DNA from: Nonomuraea typhae
GTDB taxonomy: Bacteria > Actinomycetota > Actinomycetes > Streptosporangiales > Streptosporangiaceae
DNA length: 64,000 nucleotides
Assembly: GCF_009760925.1 (NCBI RefSeq)
Contig: NZ_VRLV01000001.1
Span: forward strand, 1,338,813 to 1,402,812
Reading direction: 5' to 3'
Part shown: positions 62,025 to 64,000 of the stretch, piece by piece
Layout of the letters: every line of letters starts with the position of its first letter
Numbering within the stretch: position 1 is the stretch's first letter
The notes under the pieces: model-generated
What the model was told of the DNA's origin: nothing
Seen by the model: only the letters and a program-made list of their open reading frames with translations
Database searches by the model: none
Position numbers and translations under genes: made by a program

Positions 62025-64000
<1,976 letters not shown>

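Overview
The window is very GC-rich, with GTG, TTG and even CTG starts, strong GGAGG-type ribosome sites, many Tat/Sec/lipoprotein exports and typical actinobacterial families (OmpR/NarL two-component systems, PknB-like kinase, GpgS, RamB-like regulator, orphan MCE, IdeR-type iron box). The best taxonomic clue is the partial rpoB at the right end. It starts with TTG, carries Asn at residue 426 where rifampicin-sensitive enzymes have His, has further changes in rifampicin cluster I, and is not preceded by rplJ/rplL. This is the signature of the duplicated rpoB(R) allele known from Nonomuraea, so the sequence most probably comes from Nonomuraea or a close relative in the Streptosporangiaceae.

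Layout. 1-9.8 kb is ordinary chromosome: an ABC-2 exporter, a YcnI-type copper protein with a membrane partner, a three-gene ABC-2 operon (its first gene apparently starts with CTG), an alpha/beta hydrolase, an iron-regulated siderophore-interacting protein and a Ser/Thr kinase. 9.86-23.46 kb is an accessory island flanked by near-identical 42-bp direct repeats. It holds a possible immune or cell-death pair (a small membrane protein and an NB-ARC/TPR protein sharing a short motif that resembles bacterial amyloid signalling motifs), a small secreted Cys protein, an ISKra4 relic, a broken AfsR-like gene, an ABC permease with an extracytoplasmic jelly-roll insert divergent from a two-component system, a NADAR protein, a phosphodiester glycosidase and a Tat-exported phosphatase. 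23.4-39.9 kb is a graveyard of mobile DNA: recombinase/DUF6262 scraps, ISL3 and IS3 elements (the latter with a nested IS30-derived mini-element), a decayed phage lysis cassette and a one-spacer CRISPR remnant. Between these lie intact genes: a DAPG-hydrolase/XapX operon, a terpene cyclase, several small secreted proteins and a lipoprotein.

40-64 kb returns to stable chromosome: isocitrate lyase divergent from a RamB-like regulator, glucosyl-3-phosphoglycerate synthase, TetR/MFS divergent pair, a sugar ABC transporter with its LacI repressor divergent from a glycogen-debranching-type glucosidase, a NarL two-component system, secreted and cytosolic hydrolases, an MCE protein divergent from an acyl-CoA dehydrogenase, a second NADAR protein, a PucR-like regulator and rpoB.

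Regulatory logic is readable in many divergent intergenic regions: palindromes sit between aceA/RamB-like, TetR/MFS, LacI/glucosidase, MCE/acyl-CoA dehydrogenase and permease/two-component genes. No rRNA or tRNA gene was recognised.
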